From: Rheinheimera pleomorphica
Lineage (GTDB): Bacteria; Pseudomonadota; Gammaproteobacteria; Enterobacterales; Alteromonadaceae
Assembly: GCF_011634895.1 (NCBI RefSeq)
Contig: NZ_SIRR01000008.1
Location: forward strand, 248,001-312,000
DNA length: 64,000 nucleotides
Direction of reading: 5' to 3'
In this document: in pieces, positions 1-7,872 of the stretch
Layout: every line of letters starts with the position of its first letter
Numbering within the stretch: the first letter of the stretch is position 1
Translations under genes and position numbers: made by a program
The notes under the pieces: generated by a model
Database searches by the model: none
The model's input: only the letters and a program-made list of their open reading frames with translations
What the model was told of the DNA's origin: nothing

Positions 1-601
1 ATAACGCATTGTGTTTACCATCGCCATGGCTGGTATCCCCCACTATTGGGTAACGTAAGTGCGCCAGATGGCGCCGTAGCTGGTGCTTACGACCGGTTAG
101 CGGTTGCAGTGCAATTAAAGAATATCGCGCGGCCGGATACTTACTGACCGGTATTGGTAGCTCTACCTGCTGCAGCGGCTGATAACGGGTTATCGCTTGC
201 TGCGGCGCTTTATCTTCCCGGCTGAATTTATCAGCAATTTTATCCAGCTGCTCTTTGAGCGGGTAATCCAGCTCGCCGCCAGCGGGCAAAAAGCCGCGTA
301 CCACGGCCAGATAATACTTGCGCCATTGCTTTAGTTGCTGCTGCTCGCCCAGCAGACGTGCTACCTCAGCAGATAATGCAAACAGCAGCACACCGGATGT
401 TGGCCTGTCTAAGCGGTGCACTGGAAACACATGCTGGCCAATTTGGTCGCGCAAGCTTTGCATAACAAACACCGTTTCGTGCTTATCCAGAAATGAGCGA
501 TGCACCAGCATGCCACTGGGTTTATCTATCGCGACAATATGCTCATCCTGATACAGAATCGTCAGCGGTGCAGTTAAAATAAAAGGTTCAGCTGAACTCA
601 T
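1..601 (-). CDS. truC: tRNA pseudouridine synthase C (partial, 3' end outside window)
   Basis: RluA-family pseudouridine synthase, most like TruC, which makes pseudouridine 65 in tRNA. Reading the minus strand from 601 gives an uninterrupted frame that runs off the left edge. The N-terminus carries ILYQDEHIVAIDKPSGMLVH, followed at about residues 62-70 by the catalytic-loop signature HRLDRPTSG, whose Asp is the nucleophile in this family. Near the truncated end is LTGRKHQLRRHL, also typical. The ATG overlaps the yqcC stop as ATGA, so the two are translationally coupled. The same yqcC-truC pairing is found in E. coli. About 200 codons are visible; the usual length is about 240-260, so little is missing. 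TruC rather than another RluA paralogue is inferred mainly from the yqcC neighbour. Confidence 0.9.
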   Translation of the reverse strand, partial: MSSAEPFILTAPLTILYQDEHIVAIDKPSGMLVHRSFLDKHETVFVMQSLRDQIGQHVFPVHRLDRPTSGVLLFALSAEVARLLGEQQQLKQWRKYYLAVVRGFLPAGGELDYPLKEQLDKIADKFSREDKAPQQAITRYQPLQQVELPIPVSKYPAARYSLIALQPLTGRKHQLRRHLAHLRYPIVGDTSHGDGKHNAL

Positions 602-918
602 GCTACTCCTGACAAGATGTTGTCAATGCGCCTAATAATGTTCAGTAATATAGCTGGGCGTGGCGCGCTATCATTAAACGCCAGCTCGGCCATCGGCAGT
701 ATACTGACCTTAGTTGGCAAGGCGTGCTGAGCATCCAGTAGCGCCTGCAGCCGTGGCAGAAAGATAAATTGTAGCCATTGTTCCAGCTTTAGGGTGTCAT
801 AACAAAACGGTAAAGTGCTGCTAAGCGATGTGGCATCGGGCGCTTGTGACGCCCACAGTTGTTGGGCCTTTAGCTCGGCTTCCAGTTCATCTAACAGCTG
901 TTGTACTACTTCTGACAT
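598..918 (-). CDS. yqcC: YqcC family protein (DUF446)
   Basis: A 106-residue cytoplasmic protein of the YqcC/DUF446 family, which has a helical fold and no established reaction. The N-terminal VVQQLLDELEAELKAQQLW and the central FCYDTLKLEQWLQFIFLP blocks are characteristic. There is no signal peptide or membrane segment. It lies directly upstream of truC with a 4-base ATGA overlap, the conserved gene pair in gammaproteobacteria. A role linked to tRNA modification is possible but only inferred from that pairing. The length matches the family. Confidence 0.9.
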   Translation of the reverse strand: MSEVVQQLLDELEAELKAQQLWASQAPDATSLSSTLPFCYDTLKLEQWLQFIFLPRLQALLDAQHALPTKVSILPMAELAFNDSAPRPAILLNIIRRIDNILSGVA

Positions 919-1028
919 AAGAACCTCAGATCCGGGTGGCCAAGTTTAACATAAGCAAAAGCCAGCATCAGCCCTTGTAAAAGCCGACAGCAATCAGCAT
1001 TATCAGCCAATAGTTTCAGGAGACACAC

Positions 1029-1328
1029 ATGGGTTCAGTATTATTACTGCTGCTGATCAGCACGATTTGTTATTTGTTCTGGTTACAGCGCAAACAAGAC
1101 GAGCGTGCTGTCGTGGTGGCACGTCAGCTATGCCAACAACAGCAACTACAGCTACTCGATTGCGGCCGCAGTGGTCACAGCTTTCGTAAAATACAGGGGC
1201 GTCTGCGCTTTATCACGCTGTATCAGGTCGACTTTAGCGGAGATGGAGAAAGCCGCTACCAGGCAGAATTACTGCTGAGCGGCATGCGCCTGGCGGCGTT
1301 TAACTTACCGGCTTATCGCATTAATTAG
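1029..1328 (+). CDS. DUF3301 family membrane-anchored protein
   Basis: A 99-residue protein with one N-terminal membrane segment (about residues 3-19) followed by a charged, Gln-rich cytoplasmic or periplasmic part. The block QLCQQQQLQLLDCGRSG and the following strand-rich region match the DUF3301 family of gammaproteobacterial inner-membrane proteins, whose function is unknown. A Shine-Dalgarno AGGAG sits 8 bases before the ATG. The last 8 bases overlap the end of the convergent DUF962 gene. Divergent from yqcC across a 110-base gap that must hold both promoters. Confidence 0.8.
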   Translation: MGSVLLLLLISTICYLFWLQRKQDERAVVVARQLCQQQQLQLLDCGRSGHSFRKIQGRLRFITLYQVDFSGDGESRYQAELLLSGMRLAAFNLPAYRIN

Positions 1329-1638
1329 CCGGCAATTTGCCTTTTAACTGCCCGGTTAAAAAATCTTTTAGCATCACCCAATCGGCCGCCAGGCTGTAAA
1401 ACGGGTATTTAAAGGTAGCGGGCTTGTTGTGTTCAAATAAAAAGTGTCCTAACCAGGCAAAGCCGTAACCAATAACCGGCAATAACCACAACAATTGCCA
1501 GTATTGGCTAAGTACGGCATACAACAGCACGGCTATCACCAGCATACTGCCGGTGTAATGCAAGGCACGGCACACCGGGTGTTGGTGCTCGGCTAAATAA
1601 TACGGATAAAATTCGGCAAAACGACTGAACTTATGCAT
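1321..1638 (-). CDS. DUF962 / Mpo1-like membrane protein
   Basis: A 105-residue integral membrane protein of the DUF962 family. The yeast member Mpo1 is an Fe(II)-dependent dioxygenase of 2-hydroxy fatty acids; bacterial function is not established. Two hydrophobic spans are visible (about 30-46 and 49-67). The family His motifs are present: EHQHPVCRALH near residues 17-27, and GHFLFEHNKPA near 64-74, which could bind metal. It lies 18 bases downstream of the GNAT gene on the same strand and is probably cotranscribed. The ends of this gene and the DUF3301 gene overlap by 8 bases. Confidence 0.8.
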   Translation of the reverse strand: MHKFSRFAEFYPYYLAEHQHPVCRALHYTGSMLVIAVLLYAVLSQYWQLLWLLPVIGYGFAWLGHFLFEHNKPATFKYPFYSLAADWVMLKDFLTGQLKGKLPAN

Positions 1639-1656
1639 ACGCTGAGGCCTGTCTGG

Positions 1657-2307
1657 TTAAGCTGCGACATTTTGACGCTGGCGGAACATCAGGGTACCAC
1701 TGACGGTATTAAAGGCAAGTTCGGTCACCGGCTGATACTGATCGCCGGCAAAAAATGTCTTGTATTTGTCCAGCGTGACAAAAACACCAATACCAGCAGA
1801 GTGCTGATCTTTATCCACTATAGAATCCACCGCATGGATCAGGTAGTGGCCTAAGCCTAAATGCTGATGCTTAGGAGCAACTGCAATAAAAGCAAGCATA
1901 TGGTAGCGCTCAGCTGGCATAGCTGCATGGATTTTTTGCTCTTTGTCGAGCAGCTGTTTAGTTGACACATAACCGGCAGTAAGCAGCATTTTCAAGCGCC
2001 AGTGCCACAACCGACCAGCACCAATGCCGGAGTCCGGCGTAATAACACAAGCCACGCCCAGCAATTGCTCTGCATTAAACAAGCCTATCATTGGCTGCTG
2101 CGCCTGCCAAAACGTGTTTAACTCTTCGCGGATAGCGGCGCGCAAACGCTGCTCGTAATCGGGCTTGTCGGCGCGGAAAATTTCCATAAACAGCGGGTCA
2201 TCATAATAAGACTGATACAACAAAGACGCCGCCAGCTTTAACTCATCGGCGCTAAGCAACATGGCTTTTAAGCGTTCCAGCTCCAGCGTATTTAACTCTG
2301 TCAACAT
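1657..2307 (-). CDS. GNAT family N-acetyltransferase
   Basis: A 216-residue GNAT-fold acyltransferase expected to use acetyl-CoA; the acceptor cannot be told from sequence. The acetyl-CoA binding motif A is clear at about residues 150-170: FIAVAPKHQHLGLGHYLI, with the Q-x-x-G-x-G pattern. The N-terminal half contains LLYQSYYDDPLFMEIF, common in GNATs that act on small amines or antibiotics, but that is not diagnostic. It is the first gene of a two-gene unit with the DUF962 protein. There is no signal peptide. Confidence 0.85.
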   Translation of the reverse strand: MLTELNTLELERLKAMLLSADELKLAASLLYQSYYDDPLFMEIFRADKPDYEQRLRAAIREELNTFWQAQQPMIGLFNAEQLLGVACVITPDSGIGAGRLWHWRLKMLLTAGYVSTKQLLDKEQKIHAAMPAERYHMLAFIAVAPKHQHLGLGHYLIHAVDSIVDKDQHSAGIGVFVTLDKYKTFFAGDQYQPVTELAFNTVSGTLMFRQRQNVAA

Positions 2308-2452
2308 GATGACTCCCTGCAGATAGTGTGGTTATTGTTGTTTTTTTATTCACAATAGCAGTAAGGCTGACACTTGCCAAGCCACTGCCTGCAGCAAAAA
2401 ATACAAAACTGGCTATGCTTTAAAACAGGCATTAAATGAACAGGAGGCCACT

Positions 2453-2680
2453 ATGGACACCACAGCGCATACGCTGCATACGCTGTTTGCTCAGCTGGGG
2501 CTGGACAACAACGAACAGGCGATAAAGCAGTTTATTCACCAGCATAAGTTAGCGCCGGGTATGGCTATTCAGGATGCCCCTTTTTGGAATAGCGCTCAGG
2601 CCAGCTTTTTACGCGAGTCGTTAAAGCAAGACGCCGAATGGTGCGAGATTATTGATGAATTAAATACGCTGCTGCACTAA
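2453..2680 (+). CDS. DUF2789 family protein
   Basis: A 75-residue soluble protein matching DUF2789: HTLFAQLGLDNNEQAIKQFI at the start, a central DAPFWNSAQASFLRES, and an acidic helical end. Function is unknown. A strong Shine-Dalgarno (CAGGAGG) precedes the ATG by 6 bases. It stands alone between divergent and convergent neighbours, so it is probably monocistronic. Confidence 0.85.
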   Translation: MDTTAHTLHTLFAQLGLDNNEQAIKQFIHQHKLAPGMAIQDAPFWNSAQASFLRESLKQDAEWCEIIDELNTLLH

Positions 2681-2699
2681 CAATAGCGCCCGGTTGGCC

Positions 2700-2723
2700 G
2701 CTCAGCGCTGTAATGCGCTGAGC
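2700..2723. terminator. Stem-loop between convergent genes
   Basis: A 9-bp perfect stem (2700-2708 with 2715-2723) and 6-base loop lie between the ends of DUF2789 and the DUF3192 gene. There is no strong T-run on either side, so it may be a weak or Rho-assisted terminator or a 3' stabilising hairpin. Confidence 0.45.
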
Positions 2724-2751
2724 AAAGTGCGTTTACAAAGATAAAGTGTGC

Positions 2752-3111
2752 TTAAAGATACTGATACGCCTTGTCGCCCCAGCCGGTTAGACGGTTTTGC
2801 TTAAAAATGAGTGGCGTACATTCCTCTTTAGTGGTCTTGCCATCACTTTTCTGATGATGAGTACGGTAGAACAACACCTGCACTGTGTCACCGTCTTTGT
2901 TAAATGATTCAGTAAAATCCGGGGTGCCCATCAGAGTGCGGATATCATCAGCGCTCATATCCAGCGTGAGTTTATTAATTTGTTCCTGATTAAAGCGCTG
3001 CGTTTTTTTCCAGCTGTTGTCATCATCAAACTCATGGTTACCGCCCACCGCAACCACACATCCTGATAAACTTACCGCCAGAGCCGCAGCCAGCGCAACT
3101 TTTGCTAACAT
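2752..3111 (-). CDS. DUF3192 family lipoprotein
   Basis: A 119-residue lipoprotein. I chose the ATG at 3111 rather than the longer frame to 3243. It has AAGGA 10 bases upstream and begins a classical lipoprotein signal peptide ending in LSGC, with Cys about residue 18. The C-terminal half matches DUF3192: SADDIRTLMGTPDFTESF, then a strand region with VLFYRTH and EECTPLIFKQNRLTGWG. The fold is likely related to SmpA/BamE-type small envelope proteins (inference). A second DUF3192 protein without a lipobox is encoded at 10028-10471. Function unknown. Confidence 0.85.
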   Translation of the reverse strand: MLAKVALAAALAVSLSGCVVAVGGNHEFDDDNSWKKTQRFNQEQINKLTLDMSADDIRTLMGTPDFTESFNKDGDTVQVLFYRTHHQKSDGKTTKEECTPLIFKQNRLTGWGDKAYQYL

Positions 3112-3287
3112 AATGATTTTCCTTTGTTGTTTTAATAAAGCAGCCGCCTGTGCAGCCTGCAGCGATAACAGCAAAGAACATGCCATTGATTTATTCCTTA
3201 TAAAACAAGGCATTGAAAATAGAGCGCTGTAACCAAACACCAAACAGTGGTAAATTTCGCTACTCGTTAGTCAAACAGGCAAATAGC

Positions 3288-3581
3288 ATGAACGATGCAC
3301 TACAACTGCTGCAGCAGGTTGCCAGCCAACTGCAGCAAGAAGGAAAAACCCCCAGCCTGGCGTTGTTTCGTGCCCGCTTAGCCGGCCGGATTGCGCCGCA
3401 GCAACTGTTTGCTGCTTACCAGCACTGGCGCAATAACCCGGTGTATGCTGAGATGGCCACCACACCGTCATTGCCGCCGGATAAGCCACAGCCTGATCAG
3501 GCGCAACATGATGACATCAACCACCGCTTACAACGCATTGAAGCCAAGTTAGATCTGCTTCTGAATAAACTGGAGCGCTGA
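3288..3581 (+). CDS. Hypothetical protein with C-terminal coiled coil
   Basis: A 97-residue soluble protein that I do not recognise. The start is set at ATG 3288 (MNDALQLLQQVASQLQQ) because the longer frame reads into the divergent promoter region. The first half is helical and ends in LAGRIAPQQLFAAYQHWRNNP, which looks like a small DNA- or protein-binding helix bundle. A Pro-rich linker follows, then a short heptad coiled coil (INHRLQRIEAKLDLLLNKLER) that probably oligomerises. The stop is 2 bases before the DUF2310 start, so the two form an operon. Confidence 0.6.
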   Translation: MNDALQLLQQVASQLQQEGKTPSLALFRARLAGRIAPQQLFAAYQHWRNNPVYAEMATTPSLPPDKPQPDQAQHDDINHRLQRIEAKLDLLLNKLER

Positions 3582-3583
3582 AG

Positions 3584-4381
3584 ATGTACCTGGCTGAGCT
3601 AACGTTTAAAGTGATTGCAGATACCGACTTTAGTAGCGCTGAAGCGGCTATTCGCCGCTATATCGAAACGCTGATTTTTAATGGCCAGCTGTTAGGCCGT
3701 GAATTTCCAACCGCCTGGCAGCAAGACCGCTTTGCCAGCCGGGTGGTGTTGCCGGCCACCGACGCTTTGCTGCAAAAGCACCACAGTCCTGCCGCGATGT
3801 TCGCGCTACAGCAGTTGGCTGCGGCCGGCTTAGCCTACCCACAATGCCAGACACTGGGCATGGATCTGATGTCGCCACACACCGATCCCTGTCAGCAAGC
3901 CCGTAGTTACATTTTATATAGCCGGTTTAGCGATACCTGCTCGCCACTGCGCTGCGCCGAACACCTGGCACCGGTGCCGCTGTACCAGATCCCGGCCCGT
4001 GACGGCGATCATCAACAGTTGATCCGCTGGCAATTGCAATACCAGGCACTGGATGAAATCCAGATGCAACAAAACAGGGTGCTGCGAAAAACGGCTGAGC
4101 GCAGTTTGCAACAACTGCACAGCCGGTTAAACCGCCAAGGCCGGCAATTAGCCCGCCAGCTGGAACAGGCCAGCGGTGCTGCGGTGTACTATGCGCTATA
4201 CAGCGGCAGCAGTACTGACTGTGCCGCCGAACGCAACAAAAGCTGCCCCGGCTGCGGTGGCAACTGGCGCTTAGCCGAGCCTCTGCATCAGCGCTTTGAT
4301 TTTCAATGCGAGCCCTGTCGCTTACTTGGCAATATTGCCTGGGACTGTCAAAGCCCTTCTGCAGAACAGGGAGACAGCTGA
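3584..4381 (+). CDS. DUF2310 Zn-ribbon-containing protein
   Basis: A 265-residue cytoplasmic protein of the DUF2310 family, described as Zn-ribbon-containing and possibly nucleic-acid-binding; no reaction is known. A C-terminal zinc ribbon is visible: CPGCGG at about residue 221 paired with FQCEPCRLLG about 25 residues later, two CxxC knuckles. Before it lies a Gln/Arg-rich helical stretch (about 150-195). The gene follows the small coiled-coil gene by 2 bases. It converges on syd with a 34-base overlap of the two 3' ends. DUF2310 next to syd and queF is a familiar arrangement in Vibrio and Shewanella. Confidence 0.85.
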   Translation: MYLAELTFKVIADTDFSSAEAAIRRYIETLIFNGQLLGREFPTAWQQDRFASRVVLPATDALLQKHHSPAAMFALQQLAAAGLAYPQCQTLGMDLMSPHTDPCQQARSYILYSRFSDTCSPLRCAEHLAPVPLYQIPARDGDHQQLIRWQLQYQALDEIQMQQNRVLRKTAERSLQQLHSRLNRQGRQLARQLEQASGAAVYYALYSGSSTDCAAERNKSCPGCGGNWRLAEPLHQRFDFQCEPCRLLGNIAWDCQSPSAEQGDS

Positions 4382-4911
4382 GCCATAAACCCGGCCAGAT
4401 TATCCGCCAGTTTTTCGCTGACTTCCTGCCCGACATGCTCTAAAAACACCTCGCCGGTGCTGTTTAATACCGACAACAATATATCATCATCTTCAGTGGT
4501 GGCAAAAAACACCGTTTCCCGCTGTTTTAAACGGCGTTTCATTATAATGTGGCCAATGATGTTTTCCTGCAGCCGTTTAACATCGTCGCTATTCCACAGC
4601 ATTAATAACATCAATTTGCCGCGAGCATGCTGTGCGGCTAACCCGGCACCATAGTACAGCTGATAAAAGCACTTAACGTCCGGATGTAATGTCAGCTCCA
4701 GTGCCTGCTCCACGTTGAGAAAATCTGCCGGGGCTTGCTGTAACACCGGCTGCCATTGCACGGTATTGTCACTGATCTCACCAACCTGACAAGGCGATGG
4801 GCTAGCCGGATCGGCCCAGGTCGTTAACTTAAGTTGTTGCTGCTGATACCAGCGCACAGACTGCTGAATAAAATCAGTGTAATTGCTTGCAAGCGCCACG
4901 CGACCTTCCAT
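4348..4911 (-). CDS. syd: SecY-interacting protein Syd
   Basis: A 187-residue peripheral inner-membrane protein. In E. coli Syd binds SecY and is thought to monitor or dismantle faulty SecYEG translocons. Recognisable blocks are VQWQPVL near residue 52, FYQLYYGAGLAAQHARGKL near 82-100, the core RLQENIIGHIIMKRRLKQ (about 114-131) and STGEVFLEHVGQ. The length is close to E. coli Syd (181). The 3' end overlaps DUF2310 by 34 bases. It is divergent from queF across about 60 bases, a compact shared promoter region. Confidence 0.93.
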   Translation of the reverse strand: MEGRVALASNYTDFIQQSVRWYQQQQLKLTTWADPASPSPCQVGEISDNTVQWQPVLQQAPADFLNVEQALELTLHPDVKCFYQLYYGAGLAAQHARGKLMLLMLWNSDDVKRLQENIIGHIIMKRRLKQRETVFFATTEDDDILLSVLNSTGEVFLEHVGQEVSEKLADNLAGFMAQLSPCSAEGL

Positions 4912-4972
4912 TAAACTTTATGATAAACTTGCCACATTGTAACGCTAACCCAATGTGATGACAGCAACAGAT

Positions 4973-5815
4973 ATGAGCAAAGGCCATTCAGAGGCATTAG
5001 CCGGTTTAAGCCTGGGCAAAATAACCGCCTACGCCGATAAATACGATGCCAGTTTACTACAGGCCGTGCCTCGCAGTTTGGGCCGCGACGATATAGGCCT
5101 GGACGCTGCTGCCCTGCCTTTTGTCGGTCAGGATATCTGGCATGGTTATGAATTGTCCTGGCTCAATGCCAAAGGCAAACCTATGGTGGCGCTGGCTACC
5201 TTTGTGGTGCCGTTTGATTCGGCTAATCTGATAGAGTCTAAGTCGTTTAAACTGTACTTAAATAGCTTTAACCAAAGCCGCTTTACCGATTTGGGCCAGG
5301 TATACCAGCATCTGCAGCAGGATTTGTCTGCCTGTGCTGGTAAGCCGGTTAAAGTCAGCCTGCACAATGTCAACGAAATTATGGCGTTTCAGCCGACCTG
5401 GATCCCCGGCCGCTGTATCGACGATCTGGATATTGAAATTACGCAGTATCAGTACGATGCCAGTTTGCTTAAGTTGCAACAAGACGGCGATCGGGTAGAG
5501 GAAAAGCTGCATTCACACCTGTTAAAATCCAATTGCCTGATCACCTCACAACCAGATTGGGCCAGTGTTTATATTCATTACCGCGGTAAAGCGCTGGATC
5601 ATGAAGGCCTGCTGCGGTATTTGATCAGCTTTCGCAGCCACAATGAGTTTCACGAGCAGTGTGTCGAGCGTATTTTCAGCGATATCTGGGCCCGCTGTCA
5701 GCCAGAGTTTTTAGCGGTATATGCCCGCTATACCCGCCGTGGCGGCCTCGACATTAACCCCTGGCGCGCCAGCGAACCCTGTACCCCGCCGGCGATCCGC
5801 TTAAGCCGACAGTAA
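4973..5815 (+). CDS. queF: NADPH-dependent 7-cyano-7-deazaguanine reductase QueF
   Basis: Reduces preQ0 to preQ1 in queuosine biosynthesis, an NADPH-dependent nitrile reduction in the cytosol. It is the long, two-T-fold (YqcD-type) form of 280 residues. [11 protein letters not shown] lies at about 88-98. The catalytic Cys is in [12 protein letters not shown] (Cys188, with Asp195; E. coli Cys190/Asp197), and [16 protein letters not shown] follows. I favour ATG 4973 because [12 protein letters not shown] lines up with the E. coli N-terminus; ATG 4958 and GTG 4955 are in frame and also possible. No clear Shine-Dalgarno decides. Confidence 0.95.
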   Translation: MSKGHSEALAGLSLGKITAYADKYDASLLQAVPRSLGRDDIGLDAAALPFVGQDIWHGYELSWLNAKGKPMVALATFVVPFDSANLIESKSFKLYLNSFNQSRFTDLGQVYQHLQQDLSACAGKPVKVSLHNVNEIMAFQPTWIPGRCIDDLDIEITQYQYDASLLKLQQDGDRVEEKLHSHLLKSNCLITSQPDWASVYIHYRGKALDHEGLLRYLISFRSHNEFHEQCVERIFSDIWARCQPEFLAVYARYTRRGGLDINPWRASEPCTPPAIRLSRQ

Positions 5816-6003
5816 CCCTGTTTTATTACCATAGCGGTTTCACAATCAGCGAAACCGCAAGTTAAAATAAAATAAAGCTAATCAGCAACTTAATAAGAAT
5901 CAGTAAAAATAACTTGCCATAATAAAGCGCAAAAACTGAAACCCAAAAAGAAACATTACAAATCAACTTTCAAAAAGCCGCATTTTCTGCTTAAATATGC
6001 AGC

Positions 6004-6026
6004 GTCTGGCGGATGGACTGCCAGAC
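6004..6026 (+). promoter_or_regulatory. Stem-loop with GGA-containing loop upstream of small ORF
   Basis: A 7-bp perfect stem (6004-6010 with 6020-6026) closes a 9-base loop reading GGATGGACT. The loop presents AUGGA, which fits the ANGGA core bound by CsrA/RsmA. A second ANGGA (AAGGA, 6039-6043) is the apparent Shine-Dalgarno of the small ORF. CsrA control is an inference from motif only. Confidence 0.35.
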
Positions 6027-6052
6027 AGAAGTTCCAACAAGGACTGCTGATT

Positions 6053-6115
6053 ATGCAATATCTGACCTCTGCTGAAGAAGCATCCTGGTTGCCTTACTAC
6101 CTGTGCAAAAAGTAA
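6053..6115 (+). CDS. Possible 20-residue small protein or leader peptide
   Basis: ATG at 6053 opens a 20-codon frame ending in TAA at 6113. It is preceded by AAGGA with 9-base spacing and followed 46 bases later by a Rho-independent terminator. The product begins MQYLTSAEEASW and ends YYLCKK: acidic, then aromatic, then basic. It is not a run of one amino acid, so it does not look like a classical attenuation leader, and I recognise no family. It could equally be a chance frame inside a small RNA. Confidence 0.35.
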   Translation: MQYLTSAEEASWLPYYLCKK

Positions 6116-6161
6116 ACAGCCAGTAAGCCGTAAACCAGACATAACAATATTCCCTACCCCG

Positions 6162-6188
6162 GCGGACCTTTTGGTCCGCTGTTTTTTT
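6162..6188 (+). terminator. Rho-independent terminator
   Basis: 7-bp GC-rich stem (6162-6168 with 6173-6179), TTTT loop and a run of seven T after one G. It ends the short transcript inferred upstream, and lies only about 25 bases before the GGDEF gene start. Confidence 0.85.
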
Positions 6189-6213
6189 GTTTAGTCACTT
6201 TTATCACTAATCA

Positions 6214-7839
6214 GTGATCGCATTTAGCGCGATTGTCGATATACTTAAGTCTAAACATGGATTTAACACGAACGCTCAGGTGATGGCCTTGCAGGACGAC
6301 ACTCAAAGACAATTGACCAATGCCCTCAACGCGCGTAAAGCGCTGGAGGACACTTATGAAGCACAGTTTAAAATTCTGGCATTATTTGTCTCCAGACTGT
6401 CGTTAGCCTGCAAAGGTGTAGATGTTGATCTGGACAACCGGCTGGCGAAATTGCGTACCGAGTTAAATCGCGGCACCGATCTGGAAAAACTGCTGCCTTT
6501 TATCGAGGGTACCAGCGAAAACCTGAAACAACTCGAGTCTAAGCACCAGGCTGACGTGCTAAAAGTGCAGCAAGGCCTGGCTGAGGCTGGCAAGTTGTTA
6601 CAGCAACAAAAAGGCTTACCGGATCAATTACGCCGAGACCTACGCATGCTGCTGGGTAAAGTAGAGCAGCCATCGGCCACCGTACATGCCTTTTTACCCT
6701 ACCTCAATGATCTGACAAAATTGTATCAGCACGCCCTGCAAGCTAAACAGCAACTGAACAATGGCAGCAGTAATGATGAAGACCGCTACAGCCATATTTG
6801 CCGGCAAATCAGTGTTGAGTTAACGAACTTACTCAGCGAACTGGCATTTGCTGAAGATAGCGCAACGGAAATGGATAAAATCCGCCTTAGTCTGCTGGAC
6901 AAATTGCCAATAGATGCGCTGCTGGAAGCCTGCCTGAAAACCATCAGCATCATTATCAACAGCATTAACCGCGAGCGCCAGTCTGCCGAAAGTTTTCTGT
7001 TGAAACTCAACGATGCATTGTCCAGTGTGCAACAAGCTGTTGTTTCATCATTAAACAGCTCGGCTGAACTCAAACAAAAAATGCAGCTGCTAAACCAGCA
7101 AATAGCGCAGCAAATTGAACATTTGGGCCAGGCCAGCCAAAAAGCGACCTCGCTGGAGCAGCTGAAAAACCTGGTCAGCGAAAAATTGTCGGCCATCACA
7201 GGTTCACTTCGTGAGAAGAACGAGCTGGAGCAAGAAGAGCGGCATCAGTTGCTGTTAACGCTGGGTGATATGGAGCGCCGGCTGGATGAGTTGGAAACTG
7301 AAGCGACGACCTTTAAAAAGCGGATTGCCGATCAGAACTTCCGTAGCTTGCAGGACGCCCTGACAGAAATTCCGAATCGTGCGGCCTTTGACGAACGCTA
7401 TGCACTGGAAATTAAGCGCTGGCAACGCTATAAAAAGCCACTTTGCGTCGTGTTGGCAGATGTGGATCACTTTAAAAACATTAACGATAGCTATGGCCAC
7501 AGCGCCGGCGATAAGACACTGAAAGTGATTGCAAAAACGCTGAAGCTCAACCTGCGCGAAACCGACTTTATTGCCCGTTACGGTGGTGAAGAGTTTGTGC
7601 TGTTGTTTCCGGAAACCGAGCTGGCAGCAATAGCCGCACCATTAAATGAGCTGCGGGAAAAAATAAAAAAAATTCCGTTTAAGTTTAAAAATGTCAGTGT
7701 CCCTATCTCCATTTCATTTGGTGCCACCCAGATGCTGGCATCTGAATCTGGCCGCGCCGCTTTTGACCGTGCCGATGAAGCACTCTATGAGGCAAAAAAA
7801 GCCGGCCGCGATAAAGTGATATTGAAAGCCGGCGACTAA
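6214..7839 (+). CDS. Diguanylate cyclase with long coiled-coil N-terminal region
   Basis: A soluble 541-residue protein predicted to make c-di-GMP. Residues 1-360 are helical and strongly heptad (QQLNNGSSNDEDR linker near 180; coiled coils about 270-370) with no membrane span. The GGDEF domain starts near 375 (LQDALTEIPNRAAFDERY). It has the metal/substrate motif DVDHFKNIND, an intact active site GGEEF at 457-461 and an inhibitory I-site RETD at 448-451, so it should be active and feedback inhibited. The N-terminus is uncertain: GTG 6214 has no visible Shine-Dalgarno and an in-frame stop lies just before it; ATG 6283 is an alternative. The signal it senses is unknown. Confidence 0.9.
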   Translation: MIAFSAIVDILKSKHGFNTNAQVMALQDDTQRQLTNALNARKALEDTYEAQFKILALFVSRLSLACKGVDVDLDNRLAKLRTELNRGTDLEKLLPFIEGTSENLKQLESKHQADVLKVQQGLAEAGKLLQQQKGLPDQLRRDLRMLLGKVEQPSATVHAFLPYLNDLTKLYQHALQAKQQLNNGSSNDEDRYSHICRQISVELTNLLSELAFAEDSATEMDKIRLSLLDKLPIDALLEACLKTISIIINSINRERQSAESFLLKLNDALSSVQQAVVSSLNSSAELKQKMQLLNQQIAQQIEHLGQASQKATSLEQLKNLVSEKLSAITGSLREKNELEQEERHQLLLTLGDMERRLDELETEATTFKKRIADQNFRSLQDALTEIPNRAAFDERYALEIKRWQRYKKPLCVVLADVDHFKNINDSYGHSAGDKTLKVIAKTLKLNLRETDFIARYGGEEFVLLFPETELAAIAAPLNELREKIKKIPFKFKNVSVPISISFGATQMLASESGRAAFDRADEALYEAKKAGRDKVILKAGD

Positions 7840-7872
7840 CGGCCGCCGCAAGACGATAACAAAGGAGCGCAC

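Larger units (their letters stand above)
5816..6213. other. Gene-poor interval with hairpin, possible small ORF and terminator
   Basis: Almost 400 bases between queF and the GGDEF gene. The first 180 are AT-rich with no open frame of note. From about 6004 the composition changes: a hairpin, a ribosome-binding site with a 20-codon ORF, and a strong terminator follow in order. That is what a short independent transcript would look like. The parts are listed separately. Confidence 0.5.

Noticed and set aside
3927-4436. 169-codon frame on the minus strand over DUF2310
   Set aside because: Composition is that of an antisense shadow (Arg/Ser/Cys-rich, no family match), while DUF2310 on the plus strand has a clear zinc ribbon.
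6786-7199. 137-codon minus-strand frame inside the GGDEF gene
   Set aside because: Shadow of the coiled-coil coding region: Ser/Leu/Cys-rich, no domain.
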